A model generated the notes under the pieces. The model was not told where the DNA came from, ran no database searches, and was given only the letters and a program-made list of their open reading frames with translations. From JBAXXL01 sp038206725 (GTDB lineage: Bacteria > Bacteroidota > Ignavibacteria > Kapaibacteriales > UBA2268), in NCBI GenBank assembly GCA_038206725.1, contig JBBRAO010000026.1:1-48722 (forward strand): a DNA stretch of 48,722 bases. The letters are read 5' to 3'. Position numbers and translations under genes: made by a program. Shown piece by piece: positions 7,936 through 15,788 of this stretch. Numbering within the stretch: the stretch's first letter is position 1; the number at the start of each line of letters is the position of its first letter.

Positions 7936-8778
7936 ATGAAAAAAATAGTTTACTTATTACTTTTATTATTTAGCTATACAGCCTATAGCCAGAGCCTCTC
8001 GTTGTTCAATTTAGATGCGAGCAGTTTTCCGACAATTAAAGCAAAGTTTTTTGCTTTTGATGCCGCCGGTAAGCAAATCACAAATTTCTCCCCATCTGAT
8101 TTTACTGTTACAGAAAACGGTGTGCCGAGGACTGTAACGAATGTGAGTTGTCCGAGCCCAAGACCTACGGCAGCATTGTCAAGTGTTTTGACAATTGACG
8201 TTAGCGGTTCTATGTATGGTATCGGAATCAGCATTGCCAAATCAGCCGCAAAAACTTGGATTGATGCTCTAACGCTTGGTAAAAGCGAATGCGCTATCAC
8301 AAGTTTTGATGATAACAATTATATCAATCAGGACTTTACAACAGATAGAACTAAACTGCAAAAATCAATTACAGGATTGCAAGCAAACGGAGGCACAGAT
8401 TACGATATCGGATTATTAAAGCCTATTGCAGGTAGTCTTGAAATCTCGAAAGCCGGTAAATATAAAAAAGTAGTAGTATTTTTGACTGATGGTCAGCCAA
8501 ATCAGCCACCGCAAATAAATCAGATAGTTGCTGAAGCCAATAGTCAGGGCTGTGCAATTTATTCTGTCGTAGTTGGAATGAACTGTCCGCAGAGTTTGAA
8601 AGATATATCAAGCCAAACTGGCGGACAATGGTTTGAAAATGTCAATACTGAAGAAGATGCCAAGAATGTATATCAGCAAATCTTGATGACCGCACAAGGT
8701 GGCGAACCATGCAAAATTCAGTGGCAGAGCGGAATATCCTGCTTCGCAGGAATTACGAATGTAGAATTACGAATTTGA
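7936..8778 (+). CDS. Secreted VWA-domain protein, 5' part of a frameshifted gene
   Basis: A 280-aa reading frame with a signal peptide (residues 1-18, MKKIVYLLLLLFSYTAYS) and a von Willebrand factor A domain. The metal-ion site is intact: DVSGS at 88-92, T154 in GGTDYD and D185 in LTDGQ. VWA domains bind protein ligands or matrix through a divalent metal. The frame ends abruptly at TGA 8776-8778 just after PCKIQWQSGISC, where related proteins continue into a beta-sandwich domain. One added T in the TTT run at 8774-8776 would join it in frame to the downstream ORF (ELRI-L-NLRANTRYQ). It was therefore probably one ~730-aa surface protein with the next entry. The frameshift may be a real mutation, a phase-variation state or a sequencing error. 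Confidence 0.8.
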   Translation: MKKIVYLLLLLFSYTAYSQSLSLFNLDASSFPTIKAKFFAFDAAGKQITNFSPSDFTVTENGVPRTVTNVSCPSPRPTAALSSVLTIDVSGSMYGIGISIAKSAAKTWIDALTLGKSECAITSFDDNNYINQDFTTDRTKLQKSITGLQANGGTDYDIGLLKPIAGSLEISKAGKYKKVVVFLTDGQPNQPPQINQIVAEANSQGCAIYSVVVGMNCPQSLKDISSQTGGQWFENVNTEEDAKNVYQQILMTAQGGEPCKIQWQSGISCFAGITNVELRI

Positions 8779-10127
8779 ATTTAAGAGCAAATACAAGATA
8801 TCAATCGCCCAATAATTCAGTTGCTGAATTGGAAATTGCACCAACTTCCTTAAAATATAAAAATGCTATACCGGGAATACCGAAAGATACATTAATCATA
8901 GTTACCGCCCGAAATGCCGATTTTAATGTAACGAATATTACAAGCACAAATCCCGCATACTCAGTAACACCTACCAGCTTTTTCCTTGGTTCGGGGCAAA
9001 GTAGAAATTTAACAGTAAGATATCTGCCCGCCGATAGCGGCTACACTTATACAAAATTCGCTTTTGAAAATGATAATTGCCCAAGAAAATATTACGCGAG
9101 CGGCGGCTGGAAAGGTAAGAAGCCAACAATCAGAACGCTAAAGCTACTGCATCCAAATGGTGGCGAAGTATTTGTAGCAGGTAGCGATACGATTATCACT
9201 TGGGAAGGAGTTGGTCCTGACGATCCGGTATTAATAGAATACAGAATAAACAATGTAGCAAAATGGGATACAATAGCCGATAAAGTGACTGGTTTGAGTT
9301 ACAACTGGCGAGTGCCGCGGACTCCAAGCAATCAATGTTTAGCAAGAGTTACAGCGAATCTGGGATATGTGACATCAGAAATAGATGGTATGGTTCTCAT
9401 CCCCGCCGGCACATTCCAAATGGGCAACACAGGAGCTTATAGTGGCGAAAGTAATGAAAAACCCTTACATACAGTAACAATTAGCCGAGATTTTCTGATG
9501 AGCAAGTATGAAATTTCGCAGAAGCAGTACGAAGAGGTGATGGGAGCAAATCCGAGCTATTTTAAAGGAGAAAACCTGCCCGTAGAGCAAGTAACTTGGT
9601 ATGAAGTAGTGGAATTTTGCAACAAGCTGAGCGAGATGGAGGGCTTGGATAAATGCTATAGCGGCAGTGGTACAAGTATTGTTTGCGACTGGGATGCGAA
9701 TGGCTACCGCTTGCCGACAGAAGCGGAGTGGGAATATGCGTGCAAGGCAGGTACCACGACCGACTTTTACAGCGGCAGTTTAACAAGTAGTGCCGACTGC
9801 ACTCCAATAGATGCAAACTTGGACAAGATTGGTTGGTATTGTGGGAACGAAGGTACTAAAACCAGAGAAGTAGGCAAAAAAGAGCCTAACGCTTTCGGCT
9901 TATACGATATGAGCGGCAATGTTTGGGAATGGTGTTGGGACTGGTATGGTAGCTATAGCTCATCATCGGAAACAGACCCTAAGGGACTTACTACGGGCTC
10001 TTACCGCGTGCGCCGTGGCGGCGGCTGGTTCACCGATCCTGGCGACTGCCGTAGTGCGAATCGCCACCGCGACTATCCTAGCAATAGGTATTTCAGCATG
10101 GGCTTCCGCGTTGTTGTCCCCCAGTAA
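8709..10127 (+). CDS. Beta-sandwich plus FGE-sulfatase (SUMF1-type) domain, 3' part of the frameshifted VWA gene
   Basis: The frame is open from 8709, but true coding in this frame probably begins near 8779, in phase with the VWA gene. Residues about 30-140 (counted from 8709) look like a choice-of-anchor/Ig-like domain, about 145-225 another beta domain (LLHPNGGEVF, ITWEG), and about 228-472 a formylglycine-generating-enzyme fold: GMVLIPAGTFQMG, RLPTEAEWEYACKAG, YDMSGNVWEWCWDW and the closing GFRVV. In such surface proteins this fold usually works as a binding scaffold rather than an enzyme. There is no T9SS tail. The last ~130 bases are GC-rich compared with the gene start and encode exposed-loop positions often varied in this fold. 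If translated alone it has no signal peptide, which supports the split-gene reading. Confidence 0.78.
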   Translation: MQNSVAERNILLRRNYECRITNLNLRANTRYQSPNNSVAELEIAPTSLKYKNAIPGIPKDTLIIVTARNADFNVTNITSTNPAYSVTPTSFFLGSGQSRNLTVRYLPADSGYTYTKFAFENDNCPRKYYASGGWKGKKPTIRTLKLLHPNGGEVFVAGSDTIITWEGVGPDDPVLIEYRINNVAKWDTIADKVTGLSYNWRVPRTPSNQCLARVTANLGYVTSEIDGMVLIPAGTFQMGNTGAYSGESNEKPLHTVTISRDFLMSKYEISQKQYEEVMGANPSYFKGENLPVEQVTWYEVVEFCNKLSEMEGLDKCYSGSGTSIVCDWDANGYRLPTEAEWEYACKAGTTTDFYSGSLTSSADCTPIDANLDKIGWYCGNEGTKTREVGKKEPNAFGLYDMSGNVWEWCWDWYGSYSSSSETDPKGLTTGSYRVRRGGGWFTDPGDCRSANRHRDYPSNRYFSMGFRVVVPQ

Positions 10128-10150
10128 CAGTGGTTTTTTAAAGATCAAGA

Positions 10151-10183
10151 ACTCATCCTATGACTCGAAGTCATCGGATGAGT
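10151..10183. repeat. 33-nt palindromic repeat, copy 2
   Basis: ACTCATCCTATGACTC, centre, AAGTCATCGGATGAGT. Two changes are not compensated, so this copy has a weaker stem. It lies 24 bases after the FGE-sulfatase stop and may act as its transcript end. Confidence 0.8.
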
Positions 10184-10217
10184 AAAGAAAAAGAAAAAAA
10201 TAAATAAATGACAAAGT

Positions 10218-10595
10218 ATGAACGACAATAAAGAAATATTACCAATCAATGATATCCAGAATCAGATTTTTCCGATTCGCGGGCAATAGGTTATGATAGA
10301 CCGTGATTTGGCAGAACTTTATCAAGTTCCAACTAAACGCTTAAATGAGCAAGTAAAAAGGAATATCGACCGCTTTCCAGAAGAATTCAGATTTCAGTTA
10401 AATAATTATGAAAAAAATGAACTGGTCGCAAATTGCGACCGGTTCATGACAATCAAGCATTCTTCGATAAACCCTTATGTATTTACTGAGCAAGGTGTAG
10501 CAATGCTATCGGCTGTTTTGAAAAGTGATATAGCTGTAAAAATGAGCATTCAGATTGGCAACTCATCCGATGACTTCAAGTCATCGGATGAGTAA
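10218..10595 (+). pseudogene. ORF6N-domain (KilA-N/Ant-type) gene, inactivated
   Basis: The frame from ATG 10218 reads MNDNKEILPINDIQN...IRGQ, then TAG at 10287-10289, then V-MIDRDLAELYQVPTKRLNEQ, the conserved start of the ORF6N DNA-binding domain. A C-to-T change (CAG to TAG) after RGQ explains the stop. The remaining frame (from ATG 10293, 100 aa) continues through PEEFRFQL and YVFTEQGVAMLSAVL but stops after KMSIQIG, where a 33-nt palindromic repeat (10561-10593) supplies the last codons (NSSDDFKSSDE) and the true C-terminus is lost. ORF6N proteins are small phage or chromosomal regulators. A truncated protein could still be made from 10293, but the gene looks decayed. Confidence 0.75.
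10561..10593. repeat. 33-nt palindromic repeat, copy 3 (perfect)
   Basis: ACTCATCCGATGACTT, centre C, AAGTCATCGGATGAGT: both 16-base arms pair perfectly. It overlaps the 3' end of the ORF6N pseudogene and lies 37 bases before the next start codon. Confidence 0.88.
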
Positions 10596-10629
10596 GAAGA
10601 AAAAAGAAATTAAATTTAGAGATAAATAT

Positions 10630-13260
10630 ATGAAAACGTTATTAATTATTGCAGTGCTTCTGGTTTCCTTGATCGGAACAACTAATGCACAAACCCAGTC
10701 CGACAAATCCGACGCTGTCTGGACAATCGTAATGCCAAAAGCGGCTTGTCTGGATGTAGATATGAAGAAATGCCTTTTGGGTGAAGGTAAGGATTCTGTA
10801 GTAACAGAATTTGTGTACAATGTCGGTGCTTGGAAGTGCCGAATAGACTCAATTTATTTCAGAGGTATCGATGCGGGTGCTTTCGGTTTGGTATCAGGAT
10901 TTCCGGTTTATACTATACCGGTTGGCGAGGTTCATCAGGCAGAATTTCATTTCGTTCCTACAATAGTGGGTATCCATAATGCTGAAATAGTTATTATAAC
11001 TCAATCCGATACCTTGATTAAAAAAATCATCGGCGAAGGGGTCAAACCTCAACTTCAAATCATTAATGACCTGATTAATTTCGGTCTGGTTAATGTCGGC
11101 ACAAACAAAGATACGCTTAAAGCTGTAACAATAAAGAATGTTGGAACTTCACCGTTAGCGATAACAGGAACTAAGCACAATAAACCAAATGACATAGATT
11201 TTTCAACCCTTGGCGGTGGCGGTAGTTTCACACTTAACGCAGGCGATATTTGTAAAATGGATTTGCGTTTCGCACCATCAGCTTCGGGTAGAACCAGCGG
11301 TCTATTAGAATTTCATTACAAAGGCATAGGCAGTCCGGCGGTCGTACAACTTTTTGGTGAAGGGATAGAGCAAAAGCCGAAAATCGCGATGGATGCTGAT
11401 GTGTTTCCCGACATAGCTTGTGTCTCAATTGCCGAGGCGAAGATAAAAGTTTCCAATAAAGGGGGCTTGCCGTTGGTTATTGATGAAATAAACAAAATAG
11501 GGGTGGATGCGAACCAATTTATTGTAAATGAAACCCTTCCAATAACAATTGAAAAAGACAGCACAAAGGAAATTTCCGTTCAATTCAAACCAACATCGGT
11601 GGGAACGAAAACAATTGATTTGGAGATAAAAAGTAATGCCGATCCGGATTCCGTTTTAAAAATTCCATTGACAGCCAAAAAGGATACTGTGTCAATTACT
11701 CCTGAATATTATACTTATAATCTGGGTTATATGTGCCCTAATCAAATCAAAGAAACCGTGGTTAAAGTACTTAACTCAGGTACTTTGCCGGCAGGCGCTT
11801 ATTTGGAAGCCAATCCGAATTTGACTTATAGTAAAGATAACTTCTCTTTGGCGAAAGCTGAAAGTGAATATATAACAGTTAATTATAAAGGACCGAATGT
11901 TGTAGGAGCTTTTACCGAGAATATGAGTATCGTTGATTCAATTTGCGGTTATATACAAGTTGTTCAGATTGTTGGAGAAGTTGTCAATCAAGAACTTGAT
12001 GTTGAAACGATTGATTTAGGCTATGTCTGCCAAAATTCGACTATTGATACAACACTAACAATCAACAACATAGGAAAACTAAAATTTTATGGCAAATTAT
12101 CAGCTTCCTCCAATGTAACATTGTCAACTAATACATTCGTTCTTAATTCTTCGGAAACCACAAAAATCCCAATATCAATAAATTCTCTTGTGGCATCGGG
12201 TACTTTTACCGCGAACATTACTATCACTGATTCTATTTGCGGATTTACAAAAATTATAGCAATAACCGGTATTGTTCAGAATCCTAACCTTGATTCACCG
12301 GGGCTAACTGTAACTTGTATTATAGGGCAGAGCAATGATGGAGTTTTATCAATTGAAAACAAAAGCGATATTCCGGTTACTATTCAAAATCCACCGCTTA
12401 TATCCGCTCCTTTTTCGTTGGTAGGTAATCCATTTCCTTTGGCATTTGCGGCTAAAGAAAAGAAAACCATTACTTTGCGTTTTACGCCAACCGATAATAT
12501 TACGCATTCCGCTACATTGCAATTTTTAGTTGAACCGTGTGGGATACAATATGATGCTATGATAAACGGAGTTACTTCTTCCGCTTCCGCAACTATAACA
12601 ACTGATACGCTTAGTGCATATCCGGGTGATACATTGGATATTCCGATAATTCTGAAAAGCGAAAGCAATCTGGCAATTTCCGGAACGACCTCATTTCAAA
12701 CTGACCTTTTATTCAATCCAACTTTATTAACACCATTGGATCGGGCGGCATACCCTGTTCAAACTATTAACGATAAGCAAGCAAAAATCCAAATAAAAAA
12801 TGTACCATTAGCGTCGAAAGCCGGCGAGTGGTTGATAAAAATACCTTTTATTGTTGGATTAGGAAACGAAGAATTATGCTCATTAATTCTTGAAAACACA
12901 ATACCAAACGGTGGTGCATCCGATATCCGCTCCGAACCCGGAACGTTTAAACTTCTCGGTATTTGCCGCGAAGGCGGTACAAGATTGTTCAATCCATCAG
13001 GTAAAGTCGAACTGATGCAAATAAATCCTAATCCCGCAAGTGAGGATATTGAGATTAAAGTGAATTTGATTGAAGACGGTGCTTCCACTGTTTCGGTATA
13101 TAATTTGAATGGTATTAAGTTACGAGAATTTATATTGAACAAGGGGGTAGGGTTAAAAACGCTTAACCTCAATTTGAATGATTATGACAGCGGACTTTAT
13201 TTTATTCAGTTACGAACACCGACTGTGCTGAATTATCAGAAGTTGATGATAGTGAAATAA
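10630..13260 (+). CDS. Large secreted choice-of-anchor D protein with T9SS sorting domain
   Basis: An 876-aa secreted protein. The start is placed at ATG 10630, where the signal peptide MKTLLIIAVLLVSLIGTTNA begins; an upstream TTG in frame would run through the palindromic repeat. The body is a row of about six beta-sandwich units of choice-of-anchor D/HYDIN type (for example INFGLVNVG...VTIKNVGTSPL and CVSIAEAKIKVSNKGGLPL). A cohesin-like segment around 650-770 (YPGDTLDIPIIL) follows. The C-terminal ~80 residues are a T9SS type A sorting domain (INPNPASEDIEI, YDSGLYFIQL, ending MIVK). It is probably a cell-surface or released structural or adhesive protein. It stands alone between repeats; expression signals are not obvious. 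Confidence 0.85.
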   Translation: MKTLLIIAVLLVSLIGTTNAQTQSDKSDAVWTIVMPKAACLDVDMKKCLLGEGKDSVVTEFVYNVGAWKCRIDSIYFRGIDAGAFGLVSGFPVYTIPVGEVHQAEFHFVPTIVGIHNAEIVIITQSDTLIKKIIGEGVKPQLQIINDLINFGLVNVGTNKDTLKAVTIKNVGTSPLAITGTKHNKPNDIDFSTLGGGGSFTLNAGDICKMDLRFAPSASGRTSGLLEFHYKGIGSPAVVQLFGEGIEQKPKIAMDADVFPDIACVSIAEAKIKVSNKGGLPLVIDEINKIGVDANQFIVNETLPITIEKDSTKEISVQFKPTSVGTKTIDLEIKSNADPDSVLKIPLTAKKDTVSITPEYYTYNLGYMCPNQIKETVVKVLNSGTLPAGAYLEANPNLTYSKDNFSLAKAESEYITVNYKGPNVVGAFTENMSIVDSICGYIQVVQIVGEVVNQELDVETIDLGYVCQNSTIDTTLTINNIGKLKFYGKLSASSNVTLSTNTFVLNSSETTKIPISINSLVASGTFTANITITDSICGFTKIIAITGIVQNPNLDSPGLTVTCIIGQSNDGVLSIENKSDIPVTIQNPPLISAPFSLVGNPFPLAFAAKEKKTITLRFTPTDNITHSATLQFLVEPCGIQYDAMINGVTSSASATITTDTLSAYPGDTLDIPIILKSESNLAISGTTSFQTDLLFNPTLLTPLDRAAYPVQTINDKQAKIQIKNVPLASKAGEWLIKIPFIVGLGNEELCSLILENTIPNGGASDIRSEPGTFKLLGICREGGTRLFNPSGKVELMQINPNPASEDIEIKVNLIEDGASTVSVYNLNGIKLREFILNKGVGLKTLNLNLNDYDSGLYFIQLRTPTVLNYQKLMIVK

Positions 13261-13290
13261 TAAGTTGGAAATTGAAAGTATCCCTCTTCA

Positions 13291-13320
13291 ATCACGTAGT
13301 GATGAAATGTCGGTAGAAAA
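13291..13320. repeat. Variable-stem hairpin module with TCGGTAGAAA tail
   Basis: ATCAC-GTA-GTGAT hairpin followed by GAAATGTCGGTAGAAAA. The same tail follows a hairpin with a different stem at 15872-15903 (ATCCC-GTCA-GGGAT). It lies in the 236-bp gap between the T9SS gene and kbl, which holds no gene. Confidence 0.65.
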
Positions 13321-13367
13321 AGGATAGTGCTTAGACACTGAAATCATCCTTTCAGGATTGAAGAAGC

Positions 13368-13391
13368 GTTACCAAGCAGGAGCTTGGTAAC
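13368..13391. repeat. Perfect 10-bp hairpin GTTACCAAGC, repeat copy
   Basis: GTTACCAAGC (13368-13377), loop AGGA, GCTTGGTAAC (13382-13391). A degenerate copy with the same loop, embedded in CGTTACCAAGCAGGAGCTT, lies at 27259-27282. Confidence 0.7.
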
Positions 13392-13410
13392 GAGGAAAAA
13401 AGATAAAAAA

Positions 13411-13443
13411 AGATGTCCAACACTTTCGAAGTGTTGGACATCT
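13411..13443. repeat. Perfect 15-bp hairpin AGATGTCCAACACTT, repeat copy
   Basis: AGATGTCCAACACTT (13411-13425), loop TCG, and its complement (13429-13443). A diverged copy with a T.G pair lies at 23319-23350. No T-run follows, so it is better read as a dispersed palindrome than as a normal terminator. Confidence 0.75.
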
Positions 13444-13452
13444 AAAATATCA

Positions 13453-13485
13453 ATTCATCCGATGACTTGAAGTCATCGGATGAAT
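13453..13485. repeat. 33-nt palindromic repeat, copy 4
   Basis: ATTCATCCGATGACTT, centre G, AAGTCATCGGATGAAT. Compared with copy 3, the second base pair C-G has become T-A on both arms, so the palindrome is preserved. It lies 11 bases beyond the kbl stop. Confidence 0.87.
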
Positions 13486-13496
13486 ATTATCGTAAA

Positions 13497-14741
13497 CTAT
13501 ATCATTTTCAATTCTTTACCAACTTTAATGAAAGCGGCGATAGCTTTATCCAAATGCTCAGGTGTGTGACCTGCTGAAATTTGTACGCGGATTCGGTCTT
13601 TACCGCGGGCTACAACAGGGAAACTGAAAGCTATAACGTTTATGCCTTCTTCCAACATACGGTTAGCAAAATCAACGGCTAATTTTGAACAATCAGGGTA
13701 TTTGCCGAACATAATCGGTACGATAGGATGTTCACCTGCAACTATATCAAATCCTGCTTCGGTCATTTCTTTACGGAAGCGTTTTGTGTTTTCTTCCAAA
13801 CGGTCGCGCAATTCTGTAGAAGCGGTTAAAATTTCCAAGCATTTGATTGTCGCGCCAACGATTGCGGGAGCTAATGTGTTAGAGAATAGGTAAGGACGTC
13901 CTTTGTTTCTCATCCATTCAACGATTTCTTTTTTACCTGCTATACAACCGCCGCTCGCGCCGCCTAAGGCTTTACCAAATGTCGTTGTTATAATATCTAC
14001 TCTGTCCATAACTCCACGGTATTCGTGAGTACCACGGCCTGTTTTGCCCATAAATCCGGTAGAGTGTGAATCGTCAACCATTACCAAAGCGTCGTATTTT
14101 TCAGCCAAGTCGCAAATTTCATTCAATCTTGCGATATCGCCGTCCATCGAGAAAACACCATCGGTAGAAATTACTTTAAAGCGACATCCCGCGGCTACGG
14201 CTTCTTTCAAGCAACGCTCTAAACCTTTAAGGTCTTTGCCCGATGCTTGGTCTAATTCTTCCACGTCGCGCATATCAGCGTGTTTGTAAACCCAGCGTTG
14301 AGCTTTCGACAATCTAACACCGTCAATAATTGAAGCGTGGTTCAACGCGTCGGCAATTATGGCATCCTCAGCACCGAATAATGGTTCGAAAACAGCACCG
14401 TTAGCGTCGAATGCCGCAACGAATAAAATCGCGTCTTCCATTCCTAAAAATTCAGCAATTTTGTGTTCCAAAGTTTTATGAATATCCTGTGTTCCGCAGA
14501 TAAAACGAACCGATGACAATCCGTAACCACGGTAATCAATCATTTCGTGAGCCGCTTTAATTAACTCAGGGTGGGAGGAAAGTCCCAAATAATTGTTTGC
14601 GCAAAAGTTCAACACTTTTTTACCGCCGACAATGATTTCAGCACCTTGTGGTGATTCGATTATGCGTTCGTGTTTGTATAATTTTTGATCTTCTAAGCTT
14701 TTGAGTTCTTTCGTAAGAAAGTCTTTCATTTTTCCGTACAT
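13497..14741 (-). CDS. kbl: Glycine C-acetyltransferase (2-amino-3-ketobutyrate CoA ligase)
   Basis: A 414-aa PLP-dependent alpha-oxoamine synthase that splits 2-amino-3-oxobutyrate with CoA into glycine and acetyl-CoA, the second step of threonine breakdown. Visible landmarks are FCANNYLGLSSHP near the N-terminus, GTQDIHKTLE, the cofactor-site DDSHSTGF, and TTTFGKALGGASGG, in which K257 is the PLP lysine. Length is close to the family norm (about 397 aa) with a slightly longer start. AGGTG lies eight bases upstream of ATG 14741. Related KAS/AONS enzymes (BioF) share the fold, but the FCANNYLGL and whole-length match favour Kbl. No threonine dehydrogenase gene is adjacent. Upstream, a terminator separates it from yebC. 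Confidence 0.9.
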   Translation of the reverse strand: MYGKMKDFLTKELKSLEDQKLYKHERIIESPQGAEIIVGGKKVLNFCANNYLGLSSHPELIKAAHEMIDYRGYGLSSVRFICGTQDIHKTLEHKIAEFLGMEDAILFVAAFDANGAVFEPLFGAEDAIIADALNHASIIDGVRLSKAQRWVYKHADMRDVEELDQASGKDLKGLERCLKEAVAAGCRFKVISTDGVFSMDGDIARLNEICDLAEKYDALVMVDDSHSTGFMGKTGRGTHEYRGVMDRVDIITTTFGKALGGASGGCIAGKKEIVEWMRNKGRPYLFSNTLAPAIVGATIKCLEILTASTELRDRLEENTKRFRKEMTEAGFDIVAGEHPIVPIMFGKYPDCSKLAVDFANRMLEEGINVIAFSFPVVARGKDRIRVQISAGHTPEHLDKAIAAFIKVGKELKMI

Positions 14742-14848
14742 TAGAGCACCTGTTTTTTATATATTAAAATTAAAAATTTGTCATTTAAAAAAAAGAAAAT
14801 TACTAAAAATTCTTCAATTTCGGACTATATTTTATGGTATTTTTACCA

Positions 14849-14878
14849 AAAACCCGATTAAAAAATTAATCGGGTTTT
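14849..14878 (-). terminator. Rho-independent terminator of yebC
   Basis: A 13-bp perfect stem AAAACCCGATTAA/TTAATCGGGTTTT with a 4-base loop, followed on the minus strand by T residues from the stem end. It lies about 30 bases after the yebC stop and before the kbl start. Confidence 0.8.
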
Positions 14879-14906
14879 AATATAGATTTGAATATCTATT
14901 ATGATA

Positions 14907-15662
14907 TTAGTCATTGTCAAGTTGTTCAGCGATTTCGTCCGAAATATCTGCGTTGGTATAGATATTTTGAACGTCTTCGTTATCTTCGAATACTTCGATG
15001 AAGCGCATAAGTTTGCGAGCGCGTTCAACCGATTCAATTTTCACGGTATTTTGCGCAACATATTCAAGTTTCGATTCGCCTAATGTAAATCCATTACCTT
15101 CGAAATACTTACAAACGTTAGCGAATTCACCCATTGGGCATACGATTCTTGTCTCTTCTTCATCATATTCCATATCGTCGGCACCACATTCTAAAACGTG
15201 GTTCATCAGATCGTCTTCCGATAAGCCATTGGATTGAACTAATATGATGCCTTTTCTATCGAAATTCCAAAGTACCGAGTTTGTTTCGCCCAAGTTGCCG
15301 CCCATTTTGGTAAATAGGGAGCGGATGTTTGCCACAGTACGGTTTTTGTTGTCGGAGACGGTTTCCACTATCGCCGCAACTCCATTAGGAGCATAACCTT
15401 CATAAGTAAATTCTTCGTAGTTTACACCTTCTATTTCGCCTGTACCTTTTTTGATAGCGCGTGTTATATTATCAGAGGGCATATTAACGGCTTTACCGTT
15501 TTGTACAGCCAATCTCAATCGGGAGTTAGTATCTATATCGCCGCCGCCTTCGCGCGCCGCTATTGTGATTTCTTTTCCAATACGTGTGAAAATTCTACCA
15601 CGGAGTGCATCTTGGCGTCCTTTACGATGCTTTATGTTCGCCCATTTACTATGTCCTGACAT
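14907..15662 (-). CDS. yebC: YebC/PmpR-family transcription or translation regulator
   Basis: A 251-aa protein with the unmistakable family start MSGHSKWANIKHRKGRQDA and the downstream blocks MPSDNITRAIKKG and YEGYAPNGVAAIVE. The family was described as DNA-binding regulators of quorum sensing or Holliday-junction genes; later work on relatives (TACO1, YeeI) points to relief of ribosome stalling at proline-rich stretches. Which role applies here is not visible. In many genomes yebC neighbours ruvC; here the next gene on the same strand upstream is dinB, separated by the repeat-rich gap, so no operon is inferred. Confidence 0.92.
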   Translation of the reverse strand: MSGHSKWANIKHRKGRQDALRGRIFTRIGKEITIAAREGGGDIDTNSRLRLAVQNGKAVNMPSDNITRAIKKGTGEIEGVNYEEFTYEGYAPNGVAAIVETVSDNKNRTVANIRSLFTKMGGNLGETNSVLWNFDRKGIILVQSNGLSEDDLMNHVLECGADDMEYDEEETRIVCPMGEFANVCKYFEGNGFTLGESKLEYVAQNTVKIESVERARKLMRFIEVFEDNEDVQNIYTNADISDEIAEQLDND

Positions 15663-15788
15663 TTTTTACCTAGTTCGTTGTTTTACATTTATCAAGATTA
15701 CAAAAATACAAAACATTTTATTTTTGAAAAAATTTTGTGCGAAAATTCCCAAATTAAGTTGAAAATGGGGAAGAGAAATTTTGAATAT

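Noticed and set aside
9919..10185. 88-aa Ala-rich ORF overlapping the FGE-sulfatase gene
   Set aside because: It is an out-of-frame shadow of the GC-rich end of the real gene and ends in the palindromic repeat.
10555..10629. 25-residue N-terminal extension of the choice-of-anchor protein
   Set aside because: It begins at a TTG and is translated from the palindromic repeat; the signal peptide starts at ATG 10630.
12759..13172. 137-aa minus-strand ORF inside the choice-of-anchor gene
   Set aside because: It is antisense to a well-supported coding sequence and shows no domain or start signal.
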